Source: UBA4615 sp964399635
GTDB lineage: Bacteria > Pseudomonadota > Gammaproteobacteria > Burkholderiales > Burkholderiaceae_E
Reading direction: 5' to 3'
Length of the DNA: 64,000 nucleotides
Assembly: GCA_964399635.1 (NCBI GenBank)
Contig: CAYNRU010000056.1
Coordinates: forward strand, 59,688-123,687
A program made the translations under genes and the position numbers. This document shows positions 8,559-16,509 of the stretch, piece after piece (position 1 is the first letter of the stretch; the number at the start of each line of letters is the position of its first letter). Below the pieces are notes generated by a model. It saw only the letters and a list, made by a program, of their open reading frames with translations. It was not told the origin of the DNA and made no database searches.

Positions 8559-9398
8559 TCAGCCCAGGAAGTCGGCGACGATCCGGTTGAACTTCGCCGG
8601 GTTCTCCTCGAACATGAAGTGCTGCCCGCCCTCCGCCTCCTCGAAGATCTCCAGGCGCGCGCCCTTGACCTGCGAGGCCGCCCACGCCACGGACTTCCAG
8701 GGCACCAGGCTCACCCGACCGCCGATGAACAGGCAGGGCACGTCGATGCGCGGAATCACGTCGCGCCAGTCCTGGTGGCAGTGGTTGTAGATGAGCGTCG
8801 CGGCGTGCCCGCGCGGCAGCTTCAGGTTCTCCTCGATCATCCATGCCAGGGTGTCGGCCGGCATGGCCGAGGTGACCATCCCGCCCACGAATCCCTTGGT
8901 GGTGGCCACACCGTCGGGGCCTGCCAGCGCGTTCATGGTCTGGGTGACCGCCTCGGGCGTGAAGATCGCGCCCGCGTCCTCGGCCTGCTGCGCCGACCAG
9001 GCCGGGTTCGAGGTCAGCATCGGCGGCTCGTCGCAGAACACGAACCGGCCGATGCGCTCCGCGCCGAACAGGTCGAAGTAGCACCACAGCACGGAGCAGC
9101 CCATCGAGTGGCCGAGGATCGCGACGTCCTTCAGGTCGAGCGCGCGCAGCACGTCCCAGACGTCCTTGGCCAGTCGCTGGATCTTGTAGCCGTGGGCGGG
9201 CTTGTCGGAGTCGCCGTGGCCGCGCATGTCGAGCGCGATCACCCGGTACCGGTCCGACAGCCCCTCGATCTGCCGCCTGAACTGCGCCGCCGTCTGCGAC
9301 CAGCCGGGCACCATCACCAGCGGCCTGCCGCTGCCCGCCTCGAGGACGTTGAGCCGTACGCCGTCGCTGGTCGTCACCGAGCGTCTTTCGATCTTCAT
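8559..9398 (-). CDS. Alpha/beta-fold hydrolase
   Basis: A 279-aa cytoplasmic alpha/beta hydrolase. It shows VMVPGWSQTA for the oxyanion region, LDMRGHGDSDKP, the nucleophile elbow GHSMG, and a late GGQHFMFEE containing the probable catalytic His. Relatives include esterases, lactonases and C-C hydrolases. It follows the nitrile hydratase-like alpha gene by 109 bp on the same strand and may cleave a product of that enzyme or a side chain of its substrate. Specific activity cannot be told. Confidence 0.85.
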   Translation of the reverse strand: MKIERRSVTTSDGVRLNVLEAGSGRPLVMVPGWSQTAAQFRRQIEGLSDRYRVIALDMRGHGDSDKPAHGYKIQRLAKDVWDVLRALDLKDVAILGHSMGCSVLWCYFDLFGAERIGRFVFCDEPPMLTSNPAWSAQQAEDAGAIFTPEAVTQTMNALAGPDGVATTKGFVGGMVTSAMPADTLAWMIEENLKLPRGHAATLIYNHCHQDWRDVIPRIDVPCLFIGGRVSLVPWKSVAWAASQVKGARLEIFEEAEGGQHFMFEENPAKFNRIVADFLG

Positions 9399-9507
9399 GT
9401 GTCTGCCTCCGGTGCCGTCTTGGGCACGATGTGCGGCGCGGATGCGCGCGTTCGAAGCGTCGGTCGGCGGCCATCGGCTGTCAAGCCGCCACGGGCAGGC
9501 GCGCCCA

Positions 9508-10209
9508 TCAGCCCGCCGGCGCGCTCGCCAGCCCCGTGCCGATCATCGCGTCGCGCCCGACCCAGCCGGCGAGGGCGTCCGCGTCCAGGCCCTCGGTGCC
9601 GGGCGGTCGCATCGGGATGATCAGGTAGCGCAGGTCGGCGGTGCTGTCGACCACGCGCACGTCCGTGGCCTCGGGCAGCTCGACGCCGAACTCCCTGAGC
9701 ACGGTGCGCGGCTCGTGGACGACGCGCGCGCGGTACTCGCGGCTCTTGTACCAGGCGGGCGGCACGCCGAGCAGCATCCGCGGATAGCACGAGCACAGCG
9801 TGCAGACCACCACGTGGTGCACGCCCTCGACGTTCTCGAGCACGCGCAGCTCCGGGGCCGGGCCGATCTCGACGCCGATCATGGCCAGCGCCGCCTTGGG
9901 GTCGGCGAGCAGCGCCTCCTTGAAGTCCGGGTCGGTCCAGGCACGCGCGACGATGCGGCTGCCCGCGACTGGGGTGCGTGATTCCTGCAGCTCGATCTGG
10001 CGCTGGATCTCGGCGGCGCTCAGCACGCCGGTCTCGATCACCAGCTCGCGGATCGCCTGCTCGAGCAGGTGGAACTCGGTGAAGCTGTCGTGGTCCTCGA
10101 TCGCCGCATGCGGATGGTCGTGGTCGTGATCGTGGTGGTGCGCGTGGCCATGATCGTGATCGTGATCGTGATCGTGCCCGTGGTCGTCGCCGCCGGTCGC
10201 GTTCGTCAT
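9508..10209 (-). CDS. Nitrile hydratase alpha / thiocyanate hydrolase gamma-like subunit with His-rich N-terminal tail
   Basis: A 233-aa metal-binding subunit. Residues 136-141 are C-T-L-C-S-C, the claw motif of cobalt-type nitrile hydratases and thiocyanate hydrolase; iron-type enzymes usually have Ser in place of Thr. Two Cys of the claw become oxidised sulfinic/sulfenic ligands in known enzymes, which hydrate nitriles to amides or hydrolyse thiocyanate. The unusual part is the N-terminus: 14 His between residues 10 and 34, alternating with Asp, before the normal family start near residue 44. The start codon overlaps the stop of the preceding beta C-terminal gene (ATGA). The tail may hold or deliver metal, since no nitrile hydratase activator gene is visible nearby; that is inference. 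Confidence 0.9.
   Translation of the reverse strand: MTNATGGDDHGHDHDHDHDHGHAHHHDHDHDHPHAAIEDHDSFTEFHLLEQAIRELVIETGVLSAAEIQRQIELQESRTPVAGSRIVARAWTDPDFKEALLADPKAALAMIGVEIGPAPELRVLENVEGVHHVVVCTLCSCYPRMLLGVPPAWYKSREYRARVVHEPRTVLREFGVELPEATDVRVVDSTADLRYLIIPMRPPGTEGLDADALAGWVGRDAMIGTGLASAPAG
10108..10182 (-). repeat. His/Asp codon simple-sequence repeat inside the alpha-subunit gene
   Basis: The His-rich tail is encoded by near-repeats of a CAT/CAC-GAT/GAC hexamer. Such a tract could change length by slippage and alter the number of His. It is coding, not a CRISPR or intergenic repeat. Confidence 0.75.
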
Positions 10210-10505
10210 CGTGCCTCCTTCGCCGCGCCGTCGAGCGCCTCGAGCCAGTGTTCGTAGACGTCGGCCTCGAGGGTGTCCACCTCGGGGCCGGGATAGCGCG
10301 GCCACACGTCGGCCTGCCGGAAGCGCACGCGGTACAGCAGGCGCGGCGGCAGGCCGGGCTTGTGATAGGCGAGCCGCTCCGGATCGCGATAGGTGCCGGC
10401 GAGCGAGACCACCACGCCCTCGCATCCCTTCAGGTAGAGCGGCGTGCGGCAATGGCCGGCGTTCTCGCGCGCGAGGACGCGCACCCGGGTGCCCGCGGCA
10501 TACAT
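10206..10505 (-). CDS. Nitrile hydratase beta C-terminal domain / thiocyanate hydrolase alpha-like subunit
   Basis: A 99-aa protein corresponding only to the C-terminal SH3-like barrel of nitrile hydratase beta. GHCRTPLYLKG aligns with the conserved GHTRLPRY segment, keeping the Arg that hydrogen-bonds the oxidised Cys ligands; LLYRVRF matches the typical LYSVRF strand. It starts just after the separate N-terminal half gene and overlaps the alpha gene by 4 bp. A beta subunit split into two polypeptides is the architecture of thiocyanate hydrolase and of three-subunit nitrile hydratases, so I read it as a natural subunit, not a broken gene. Confidence 0.85.
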   Translation of the reverse strand: MYAAGTRVRVLARENAGHCRTPLYLKGCEGVVVSLAGTYRDPERLAYHKPGLPPRLLYRVRFRQADVWPRYPGPEVDTLEADVYEHWLEALDGAAKEAR

Positions 10506-10507
10506 GC

Positions 10508-10855
10508 TCAGGCTCCCGCGGCTGCGCGCGCCGCGCGCAGCCGCTCGAGTCGCGCGTCGATCTGCGCATCGGTCAGCACGCCCTGCTCGACCAGCAGCAC
10601 GCGGATCGCCTTCATCCAGCGGTCGTAGTAGGGCAGGGTCTCGTACTCCTCGCGGGTGTAGGTCTCGATCGCCCGGCGCAGCGCATCGACCTTGAAGGCG
10701 CCGCAGCCGGGGCTGGTGAGCAGCATCAGCATCGCGTCCACGCGCATCTCGTAGAGGGTGCGCGGATGCTCGCTGCGGTCGATGGGGCCGAGCGCGAGCC
10801 CGCCCAGGTCGTGGTGGCCGCGGTGCCCGCCTTCGGCGGTGTCGGTCTGGCTCAT
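10508..10855 (-). CDS. Nitrile hydratase beta N-terminal domain / thiocyanate hydrolase beta-like subunit
   Basis: A 115-aa protein matching the helical N-terminal half of nitrile hydratase beta: HDLGGL near the start (compare HDVGGM), RTLYEMRVDAMLMLL, RRAIETYTREEY and PYYDRWMKAIRVLLVEQG. It ends in an Arg/Ala-rich helix and the C-terminal-half gene begins 2 bp after its stop. It is the first enzyme gene after the ABC transporter ATPase (10 bp gap). With the next two genes it would form the alpha/beta-N/beta-C heterotrimer of a cobalt hydratase. Whether it hydrates nitriles or hydrolyses thiocyanate cannot be decided here. Confidence 0.83.
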   Translation of the reverse strand: MSQTDTAEGGHRGHHDLGGLALGPIDRSEHPRTLYEMRVDAMLMLLTSPGCGAFKVDALRRAIETYTREEYETLPYYDRWMKAIRVLLVEQGVLTDAQIDARLERLRAARAAAGA

Positions 10856-10865
10856 CGTTCGCTCC

Positions 10866-11939
10866 TCAGGATTCGGGAAACATCACCACGTGGCGCTCCG
10901 GCAGGCGCACCGCAACGCGGTCGCCGCGCGCGAGCATCAGGTCGGAGGCCGCCAGGTCGGCGAAAAGGCTGTCGCGGTCGCCCGCCTGCAGCACCAGCTC
11001 CGCCATGCTGCCACGATAGATCACGTCCATCACCACCGCGGCGCACTCGCCCCGCGCGACGTCGGGCGCGCCGGCGCGCACCTGGACGTGCTCCGGCCGA
11101 ATGCCGATGCGCAGCAGGTCGGGCAGGCCGTGGCGCTCGCCGGGCACGAGGTCGAGCCGCGCGCCGAACGCGGTCGCGTAGCGGCGGCTCTCGCCCTGCG
11201 AGGTGTCGCGCGCCACATCGAAGAAGTTGGCCCGCCCGAGGAAGGCCATGATGTCGGGATGCGTCGGGCGCTGGTAGAGCGCCATCGGGGAGTCGACCGC
11301 GGCGATGCGCCCGGCGAACATCACCGCGACGCGCGTCGACAGCGACAGCGCCTCCTCCTGGTCGTGCGTCACGATGATGGTCGTGATGCCGAGTTCGCGC
11401 TGCAGGCGCTTGAGCTCGACCTGCATCTCGTCGCGCAGCTTGCGGTCGAGAGCGCCGAGCGGCTCGTCGAGCAGCAGCACGTCGGGCCGGATCACGATCG
11501 CGCGGGCGAGCGCCACGCGCTGGCGCTGGCCGCCCGACATCTCGGCCGGGTAGCGCCTGCCGAGCGCGCCTAGGTGGACCATGTCGAGCGCGTCCTTCAC
11601 GTCCCGCTCGATGTCGGCGCGCGCGCGCCCGCGCATCTTCAGCCCGTAGCCGACGTTCTCGATCACGTTCATGTGCGGGAACAGCGCGTAGTCCTGGAAC
11701 ACCAGCCCCACGTTGCGCCGGTGCGGTGGCCGGTCGTCGACCGCCTCGCCCCCGATCCGCACGGCGCCGCGGTCGGCGCGCACGAAGCCGGCGATGGCGC
11801 GCAGCGTCGTGGTCTTGCCGCAGCCCGAGGGGCCCAGCAGCGCCAGGCACTCGCCGTCGGCGACGTCGAGCGTGACCCCCGACAGGATCGGGGTGCCACC
11901 CAGGCTCAGGTGAAGCCCGTCAAGCTCGACTCGGGCCAT
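10866..11939 (-). CDS. ABC transporter ATP-binding protein (PotA/FbpC type)
   Basis: A 357-aa ATPase. It has Walker A GPSGCGKTT (about residue 36), Q-loop FQDYALFPHM, signature MSGGQRQRVALARAI, Walker B VLLLDEPLGALD, and a C-terminal TOBE region with IGIRPEHVQV. This composition is typical of importers for spermidine/putrescine, iron(III) or sulfate-like solutes. It overlaps the permease gene upstream by 20 bp and is followed after 10 bp by the nitrile hydratase-like genes, so uptake and enzyme are probably co-expressed. Confidence 0.92.
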   Translation of the reverse strand: MARVELDGLHLSLGGTPILSGVTLDVADGECLALLGPSGCGKTTTLRAIAGFVRADRGAVRIGGEAVDDRPPHRRNVGLVFQDYALFPHMNVIENVGYGLKMRGRARADIERDVKDALDMVHLGALGRRYPAEMSGGQRQRVALARAIVIRPDVLLLDEPLGALDRKLRDEMQVELKRLQRELGITTIIVTHDQEEALSLSTRVAVMFAGRIAAVDSPMALYQRPTHPDIMAFLGRANFFDVARDTSQGESRRYATAFGARLDLVPGERHGLPDLLRIGIRPEHVQVRAGAPDVARGECAAVVMDVIYRGSMAELVLQAGDRDSLFADLAASDLMLARGDRVAVRLPERHVVMFPES

Positions 11940-12747
11940 GGCCCCCTCCGGAGGAAACGGCCAGCGACACGATCGCGTACTTCTTTTCGGCCCACAGGAT
12001 CAGCGCGGTCAGCAGCATCACGTACAGGGTGGAGAAGGCGGCGGGGGTCGGATCGAGGTTCTGGCTGATGTAGTTGAACACCTCGATCGGCAGCGTCGTC
12101 AGCGCGCCCCGCACGAGGAAGATGCTGATCGGGTAGTTGTCGAAGCTGATCAGGAACGCGAACAGGAAGCCGCTGATCAGGCCCGGCTTCATCTGCGGCA
12201 GAGTCACCGTGAGGAAGGCTTTCCAGGGCGGCGCGCCGAGGCTGGCCGCCGCCTCCTCGAGCGCCGGGTTGGTCAGCGTCAGCGAGGCCACCAGCGTGCG
12301 CACCGGATAGGCGATCACCAGCACCAGGTGGCCGATGACCAGGCTGTACCAGGTGAAGGCGATGCCCATCCAGATGAAGTACTGGATGAGCGCGATGCCG
12401 ATCGCGACGATGGGCACCGCGACCGGCGAGGTGATGAAGGCGCTGAGCGCGGCCTTGCCCGGGATGGGCGCGCGCACCAGCGCCAGCGCGATCCCCACCG
12501 CCAGCAGCGTGCTCAGGACGCCGGCGAGCAGCGCGATGCCCAGGCTGATCAGCGCGGCCGTGCCGACGCGGTGGATGGCCCCGATGTTCTGGTACCACTT
12601 GAGCGACCATGAGGTCGGCGGGAACTCGATGAAGGCCGAGCCGCCCACGCTCACCAGCGCCGTGAAGAACACCGGGAACAGCAGGAAGAGCAGCACGGCC
12701 CAACCGGCCGCGGCGATCAGGTGACGCAGCGCGCCCTGGCTAGACAT
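11920..12747 (-). CDS. ABC transporter permease (PotC type)
   Basis: A 275-aa membrane protein with about six helices. The EAA loop is EEAAASLGAPPWKAFLTVTLP, the cytoplasmic motif that contacts the ATPase. It overlaps the preceding permease by 8 bp and the ATPase by 20 bp. The two-permease, one-ATPase, one-receptor set is the standard spermidine/putrescine-type importer layout; the actual solute is not known and could be a nitrile or a related small molecule. Confidence 0.92.
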   Translation of the reverse strand: MSSQGALRHLIAAAGWAVLLFLLFPVFFTALVSVGGSAFIEFPPTSWSLKWYQNIGAIHRVGTAALISLGIALLAGVLSTLLAVGIALALVRAPIPGKAALSAFITSPVAVPIVAIGIALIQYFIWMGIAFTWYSLVIGHLVLVIAYPVRTLVASLTLTNPALEEAAASLGAPPWKAFLTVTLPQMKPGLISGFLFAFLISFDNYPISIFLVRGALTTLPIEVFNYISQNLDPTPAAFSTLYVMLLTALILWAEKKYAIVSLAVSSGGGHGPSRA

Positions 12748-13624
12748 GAATCCGGAACAGCTTTCTGATGGCGAGCGCGTAGCAGAACACGATCGCGAAG
12801 GTGAGCAGGGTCAGCACGACGATCATCGCCGAGCCCAGCGGGAAGTTCAGTTGCACCAGGAACTGCTCGGCCGCCACCTGCGAGATCATCGAGGTGGCCG
12901 GCGACCCGAGCATCAGCGGCGTCACGAAGGCGCTCATCGACAGCGAGAAGGTCAGCACCGTACCCCCGAAGACCCCGGGGATCGACAGCGGCCACACGAT
13001 CTGGCGGATCACCTTCCAGGGCGACGCGCCCAGGCTCTGCGCCGACTCTGGCAGCGACGCGGGGATCCGCAGCAGCGAGGCGAAGATCGGCAGCACCATG
13101 AACGGGATCGAGTAGTGCACCAGCGCGACGATGGTCGCGCCCTCCGAGTACACCAGGCGCAGCGGCGTGTCCGCAAGGCCCAGCCACGCCAGCAGCCCGT
13201 TGACCGGGCCGGCGTCGGACAGGGTCACCAGCCAGCCGTAGTTGCGCACGATCAGGCTGGAGGCGAGCGACACGAACACCGCCACCAGCAGCGCGGTACG
13301 CATTCTGCGGCCGACCTGCAGCAGGTAGAGCGCGAGCGGATAGGCGAGGAGCAGCGTCAGCACCGTGGTCAGGCCGGACATCCACAGCGTGCGCTGCAGC
13401 GCGCGCTGGATCCGCCCGCTCGCCAGCAGCTTGCCGTACTGCTCCAGGCCCAGTGCACCCGGCTGCGTCGCGCTCGCCGCCACCGGCTGCAGGCTCTCGA
13501 GCAGCATCCGCCCGAACGGCACGAGGTAGAAGACGAGCAGGAAGGCCAGCGCCGGCCCGAGCAGGCACGCCGGCGCCAGCCATCGGGCCGGCGCCGCCGG
13601 GCGCCTCGCCTGGGTGCCGGTCAT
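12740..13624 (-). CDS. ABC transporter permease (PotB type)
   Basis: A 294-aa permease with about six membrane segments and the EAA-like loop PESAQSLGASPWKVIRQIVWP. The N-terminus is Ala/Pro/Arg-rich and cytoplasmic, followed by LLGPALAFLLVFYLVPFGRML as helix 1. It begins 3 bp after the stop of the receptor gene and overlaps the second permease. Confidence 0.92.
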   Translation of the reverse strand: MTGTQARRPAAPARWLAPACLLGPALAFLLVFYLVPFGRMLLESLQPVAASATQPGALGLEQYGKLLASGRIQRALQRTLWMSGLTTVLTLLLAYPLALYLLQVGRRMRTALLVAVFVSLASSLIVRNYGWLVTLSDAGPVNGLLAWLGLADTPLRLVYSEGATIVALVHYSIPFMVLPIFASLLRIPASLPESAQSLGASPWKVIRQIVWPLSIPGVFGGTVLTFSLSMSAFVTPLMLGSPATSMISQVAAEQFLVQLNFPLGSAMIVVLTLLTFAIVFCYALAIRKLFRIHV

Positions 13625-13627
13625 CGG

Positions 13628-14701
13628 TCAGCCGAAGATGTTGTTCCACATGTCGGAGATCTTCGGGCGGTTCTCCGACAGGAACTTCCAGTCGGCATAG
13701 AGGATGTTGTCGCCGGGCCCGAGCAGCTCGAGGGTGCGCGGCGAGGGCATCACCTCGCGGTGGGCCGCGCGCGCGCGCAGCACGCTGTCGATCTTCTCCT
13801 GGAAGGCCTTGGACAGGCTCATGTCGATGTAGGCCTCGGCGAGCTGCACGTTCTTCGCGTTGACCGGCATGTTGAGCCCGACGACCTCGCCGTGGATGCC
13901 TTCCTTGAGCCGCGTGGCCGGTGCGATCGGGGCGCCCTTCTCGATGATCGGGTTGATGAAGATTCCGTAGAAGGACACCAGCGGCACCTGACCCGACTGC
14001 AGCATCTGGATCGCCTGCGGGGCGCCCGTGAAGGCGACCGCGCCGTTCTCCTTGAGCTTGGCCAGGTGGGCGATGCCGGCATCGATGTCGTACTGCGCCT
14101 CCTTGAACGGCTTGCCCGTCGCGACCTGCGCCGCGGTGGTGACCATCCGCACGCCGCTGTTCCAGCCGACGGGGGGCACGGCCACGCGGCGCGCGTTGGA
14201 CTTGTCCCACAGCTCAGCCCAGGCGCCGGGCGCGGTCTTCTGGGCGGCGGTGTTGAAGTACAGCGTGTTGACCGCGTCGATGACGCCGGCGGAGTAGTCG
14301 CCGGGCAGGCGGAAGGCGGGGCGCGACATCGCGAGATTGGGGATGTTCTTCGGGTTGAGCTGGCGCAGCAGCCCGTCCTTGGCGGCCTGGAACACGCCGG
14401 CCTCCGAGAACTGCATCAGGTCCGGCGGATCGTCCTTCTGGGTCTTGAGCATGGCCAGCATGTTCGCGGTGACCGACTGCTGCACGTTCACCTTGGCGCC
14501 GGTCGCCTTCTCGAAGGCGGGGTGCAGTTCGTCGATCCAGAGCTTGGCGAGCAGGCCCTGGTTCAGCACGACGTTGAGCTGGCCGGACGCTCGGGCGCTG
14601 GTGGTCACCCACGGCGCGGCGAGGCCGACCGCGGCGGACTTCAGGATCGTGCGGCGCTGCGCGCTGCCGACGGGCGTGGCGGGGGTATCGTGGATCGTCA
14701 T
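13628..14701 (-). CDS. ABC transporter substrate-binding protein (PotD/FbpA-like)
   Basis: A 357-aa periplasmic receptor with a twin-arginine type leader (AQRRTILKSAAVGLAAPWV, cut probably after ARASG). The mature part begins LNVVLNQGLLAK and contains DLMQFSEAGVF and ISDMWNNIFG at the end. The start at 14701 overlaps the GntR stop by 4 bp (ATGA), coupling the regulator to the transporter. Because this importer leads directly into a nitrile hydratase-like enzyme, its ligand is probably that enzyme's substrate or precursor, which is inference. Confidence 0.9.
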   Translation of the reverse strand: MTIHDTPATPVGSAQRRTILKSAAVGLAAPWVTTSARASGQLNVVLNQGLLAKLWIDELHPAFEKATGAKVNVQQSVTANMLAMLKTQKDDPPDLMQFSEAGVFQAAKDGLLRQLNPKNIPNLAMSRPAFRLPGDYSAGVIDAVNTLYFNTAAQKTAPGAWAELWDKSNARRVAVPPVGWNSGVRMVTTAAQVATGKPFKEAQYDIDAGIAHLAKLKENGAVAFTGAPQAIQMLQSGQVPLVSFYGIFINPIIEKGAPIAPATRLKEGIHGEVVGLNMPVNAKNVQLAEAYIDMSLSKAFQEKIDSVLRARAAHREVMPSPRTLELLGPGDNILYADWKFLSENRPKISDMWNNIFG

Positions 14702-15435
14702 TGCGGCACTCCTTGGGAAGCGGCTGCGGGGGTCGGTAAGGCAAGGGCGGACGGGCGGGGCGCGACGACGGCGCGGCGACGCTGCTCGAGCATCCGGTCG
14801 CGCGCGACCCAGATGTGCTCGCGCATCAGCGACGCCGCCCGCAGCGATTCGCGGTTGGCGATCGCGCTGAGGATTCGGCCGTGGGCGACGTGCGACTCCA
14901 GGAACTCGTCGCCGCTGAAGCGGAAGTAGTTGCGGATGACCAGCGGCAGATCGGTCAGCTGGCCGATCAGCGTGCGCAGGTGTGCGTTGGGGCAGGCGCC
15001 GTACAGCGCGGCGTGGAAGGCGTGGTTCAGCGGCAGGTAGCGCGCGCGCAGGCCGGCCGGGGCCTGGGCGTCGGCGCGCACGCAGACCTCCATCTGCCGC
15101 ATCAGTTCGCGCAGGGTCGCGATCACGTCGTCCGGGGCGCCGCGCTCGGCGAGCAGGCGCACCGCCTCCGACTCCAGGATCGCGCGGCAGGCGTAGATCT
15201 CGCGGACGTCCTCGGCCGAGTAGACCTTCATGCGGTGGCCGCGGTGGGGCGAGTAGGTGACGTAGCCATCGGCCACCAGCCGAGACAGCGCCACGCGCAC
15301 GGGCGTACGGGAGGTACCGAGCTCGCTCGCGAGGCGGTCCTCGCCCAGGCGCTCGCCCATCTCGAAGCGGCCGGCGAGGATCAGCCCCCGGAGGGTCGCG
15401 TAGCAATGGTTGGGGTCCTGCTCGGTCCGGCTCAT
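14698..15435 (-). CDS. GntR-family transcriptional regulator (FadR/FCD type)
   Basis: A 245-aa regulator. Residues 10-75 form the winged helix-turn-helix (GDRLASELGTSRTPVRVALSRLVADGYV region, beginning GERLGEDRLA), and the remainder is an all-helical FCD effector domain (EIYACRAILESEAVRLLAERG and later NHAFHAALYG, with His residues suited to a metal site). FCD regulators usually repress catabolic operons and release on binding a small acid. It is the first gene of the minus-strand unit; a TGTATACA palindrome lies 9 bp upstream of its start, consistent with autoregulation of the whole importer/hydratase operon. Confidence 0.92.
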   Translation of the reverse strand: MSRTEQDPNHCYATLRGLILAGRFEMGERLGEDRLASELGTSRTPVRVALSRLVADGYVTYSPHRGHRMKVYSAEDVREIYACRAILESEAVRLLAERGAPDDVIATLRELMRQMEVCVRADAQAPAGLRARYLPLNHAFHAALYGACPNAHLRTLIGQLTDLPLVIRNYFRFSGDEFLESHVAHGRILSAIANRESLRAASLMREHIWVARDRMLEQRRRAVVAPRPSALALPTPAAASQGVPQ

Positions 15436-15443
15436 TCTCGGTT

Positions 15444-15451
15444 TGTATACA
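15444..15451. promoter_or_regulatory. Candidate GntR operator, copy 1 (TGTATACA)
   Basis: A perfect 8-bp palindrome within TTTGTATACAGTC, just upstream of the GntR start. It fits the T-x-GT-x-AC-x-A type sites of FCD-class GntR regulators. A second copy occurs 116 bp away in the same orientation. In DNA this GC-rich, two such AT-centred sites in one gap are unlikely to be chance. Confidence 0.6.
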
Positions 15452-15505
15452 GTCTGGCGAACCGCACCCGGAGCTCATCGGGGCAGACCCTTATTGGGCC
15501 AGCCT

Positions 15506-15523
15506 GCATGCGTTTTCGCATGC
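15506..15523. repeat. Hairpin GCATGCG-TTTT-CGCATGC
   Basis: A perfect 7-bp inverted repeat with a TTTT loop, between the two TGTATACA copies. It could be a 5' leader hairpin, a second protein site or a weak terminator toward the nitroreductase. No gene covers it. Confidence 0.5.
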
Positions 15524-15559
15524 CTGCCCGGAGGCCATGATGCCCACAGCCCAGGCGAT

Positions 15560-15567
15560 TGTATACA
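15560..15567. promoter_or_regulatory. Candidate GntR operator, copy 2 (TGTATACA)
   Basis: The same palindrome in the context ATTGTATACAGCC, 116 bp from copy 1. It lies 112 bp upstream of the divergent nitroreductase, so that gene may share the regulator. Confidence 0.55.
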
Positions 15568-15678
15568 GCCGCATCCAGGCTGGTGGGGCGCCCGGCTGAC
15601 GGATACTGGCGCGGTCGGCACCGGGGAGCCCGGGGGCGCAGCGCGCGCCCCGTCCCGTCGGGCCGCGAAGGCCCACGG

Positions 15679-16509
15679 ATGAACGAGGATGAAGCCCGGT
15701 TGCGGCAGGCGCTCGCGGAGCGCTTCGGCGAGGACGTGGACGTGCCGCCCGGTACGCCCGGCCTGGGCGAGTTGCTGCGGATCGCGACGCAGGTCAGCCA
15801 CCGCAGGTGGACGGCGGAGCCGGTGGCGCCCGCGCTGGTCCGGCTGCTCGCGGCCTGCGCGCTGGCGGCGCCCTCCAAGAGCGACCTGCAGCAGTCCGAG
15901 ATCGTCGACGTCCGCGATCCGGCGCTGCGCGACGCCGTGCAGGCGCTGATCCCGGGCATGCCGTGGATCCGCGCGGCGCCGGCCTTCCTCGTCTTCTGCG
16001 GCAGCGGCCGGCGGCTGCGGCGGCTGTTCGAGCGGCGCGGGGCGGTCTTCCCCAACGAGCACCTCGATGCCTTCTACAACCCGACCATCGACGCGTCGCT
16101 CGCGATGATGAACTTCATGCGCGCCGCCGCCGCCGCGGGCCTGGCCTGCTGCCCGATCAGCGCGGTGCGTGACAGGGCCGCGGCGCTGGCGGGGCTGCTC
16201 GGGCTGCCCGACCACGTCTTCCCGGTGGCCGGCCTGTGCGTGGGCCACCCGGTGGAGGCGCTGTCGGTCAATCCGCGGATGGCGCTGCCTGCGACCCTGC
16301 ACACCGACCGCGTCGAGGGCGGCCCGCTCGATGCGTCGATCGACGACTACGACCGGCGCTGGACGGCCTCGCGCAGCCGGCGGGCGGGAGCGGCAGCGGC
16401 GGGCGCCGCTGCGCCGACGTGGTCCGACGAGAAGGTCAAGCAGTTCTCGACGCCCCAGCATGCCGACTGGGGAGCGTTCGTGCGGTCGAAGCGGTTCGAG
16501 CTCGGCTAG
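15679..16509 (+). CDS. Nitroreductase family protein
   Basis: A 276-aa FMN-dependent nitroreductase-fold protein. The segments AACALAAPSKSDLQQSE (phosphate/FMN-binding start), DASLAMMNFMRAAAAAGLACCPIS and VFPVAGLCVGHP fit the family. The ATG at 15679 is chosen because the frame before it lacks family similarity. It diverges from the GntR operon and may be regulated with it. Its stop codon shares a CTAG with the convergent DHH gene. The in vivo substrate is unknown. Confidence 0.85.
   Translation: MNEDEARLRQALAERFGEDVDVPPGTPGLGELLRIATQVSHRRWTAEPVAPALVRLLAACALAAPSKSDLQQSEIVDVRDPALRDAVQALIPGMPWIRAAPAFLVFCGSGRRLRRLFERRGAVFPNEHLDAFYNPTIDASLAMMNFMRAAAAAGLACCPISAVRDRAAALAGLLGLPDHVFPVAGLCVGHPVEALSVNPRMALPATLHTDRVEGGPLDASIDDYDRRWTASRSRRAGAAAAGAAAPTWSDEKVKQFSTPQHADWGAFVRSKRFELG

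Noticed and set aside
10108..10182. Short tandem repeat that might suggest a CRISPR or minisatellite
   Set aside because: It is the in-frame coding region for the His/Asp tail of the hydratase alpha subunit, with units of only about 6 bp and no spacers.
10206..10855. Nitrile hydratase beta broken into two by a frameshift
   Set aside because: Both halves have their own start and sensible ends at the domain boundary, and the same split is known in thiocyanate hydrolase and three-subunit nitrile hydratases.
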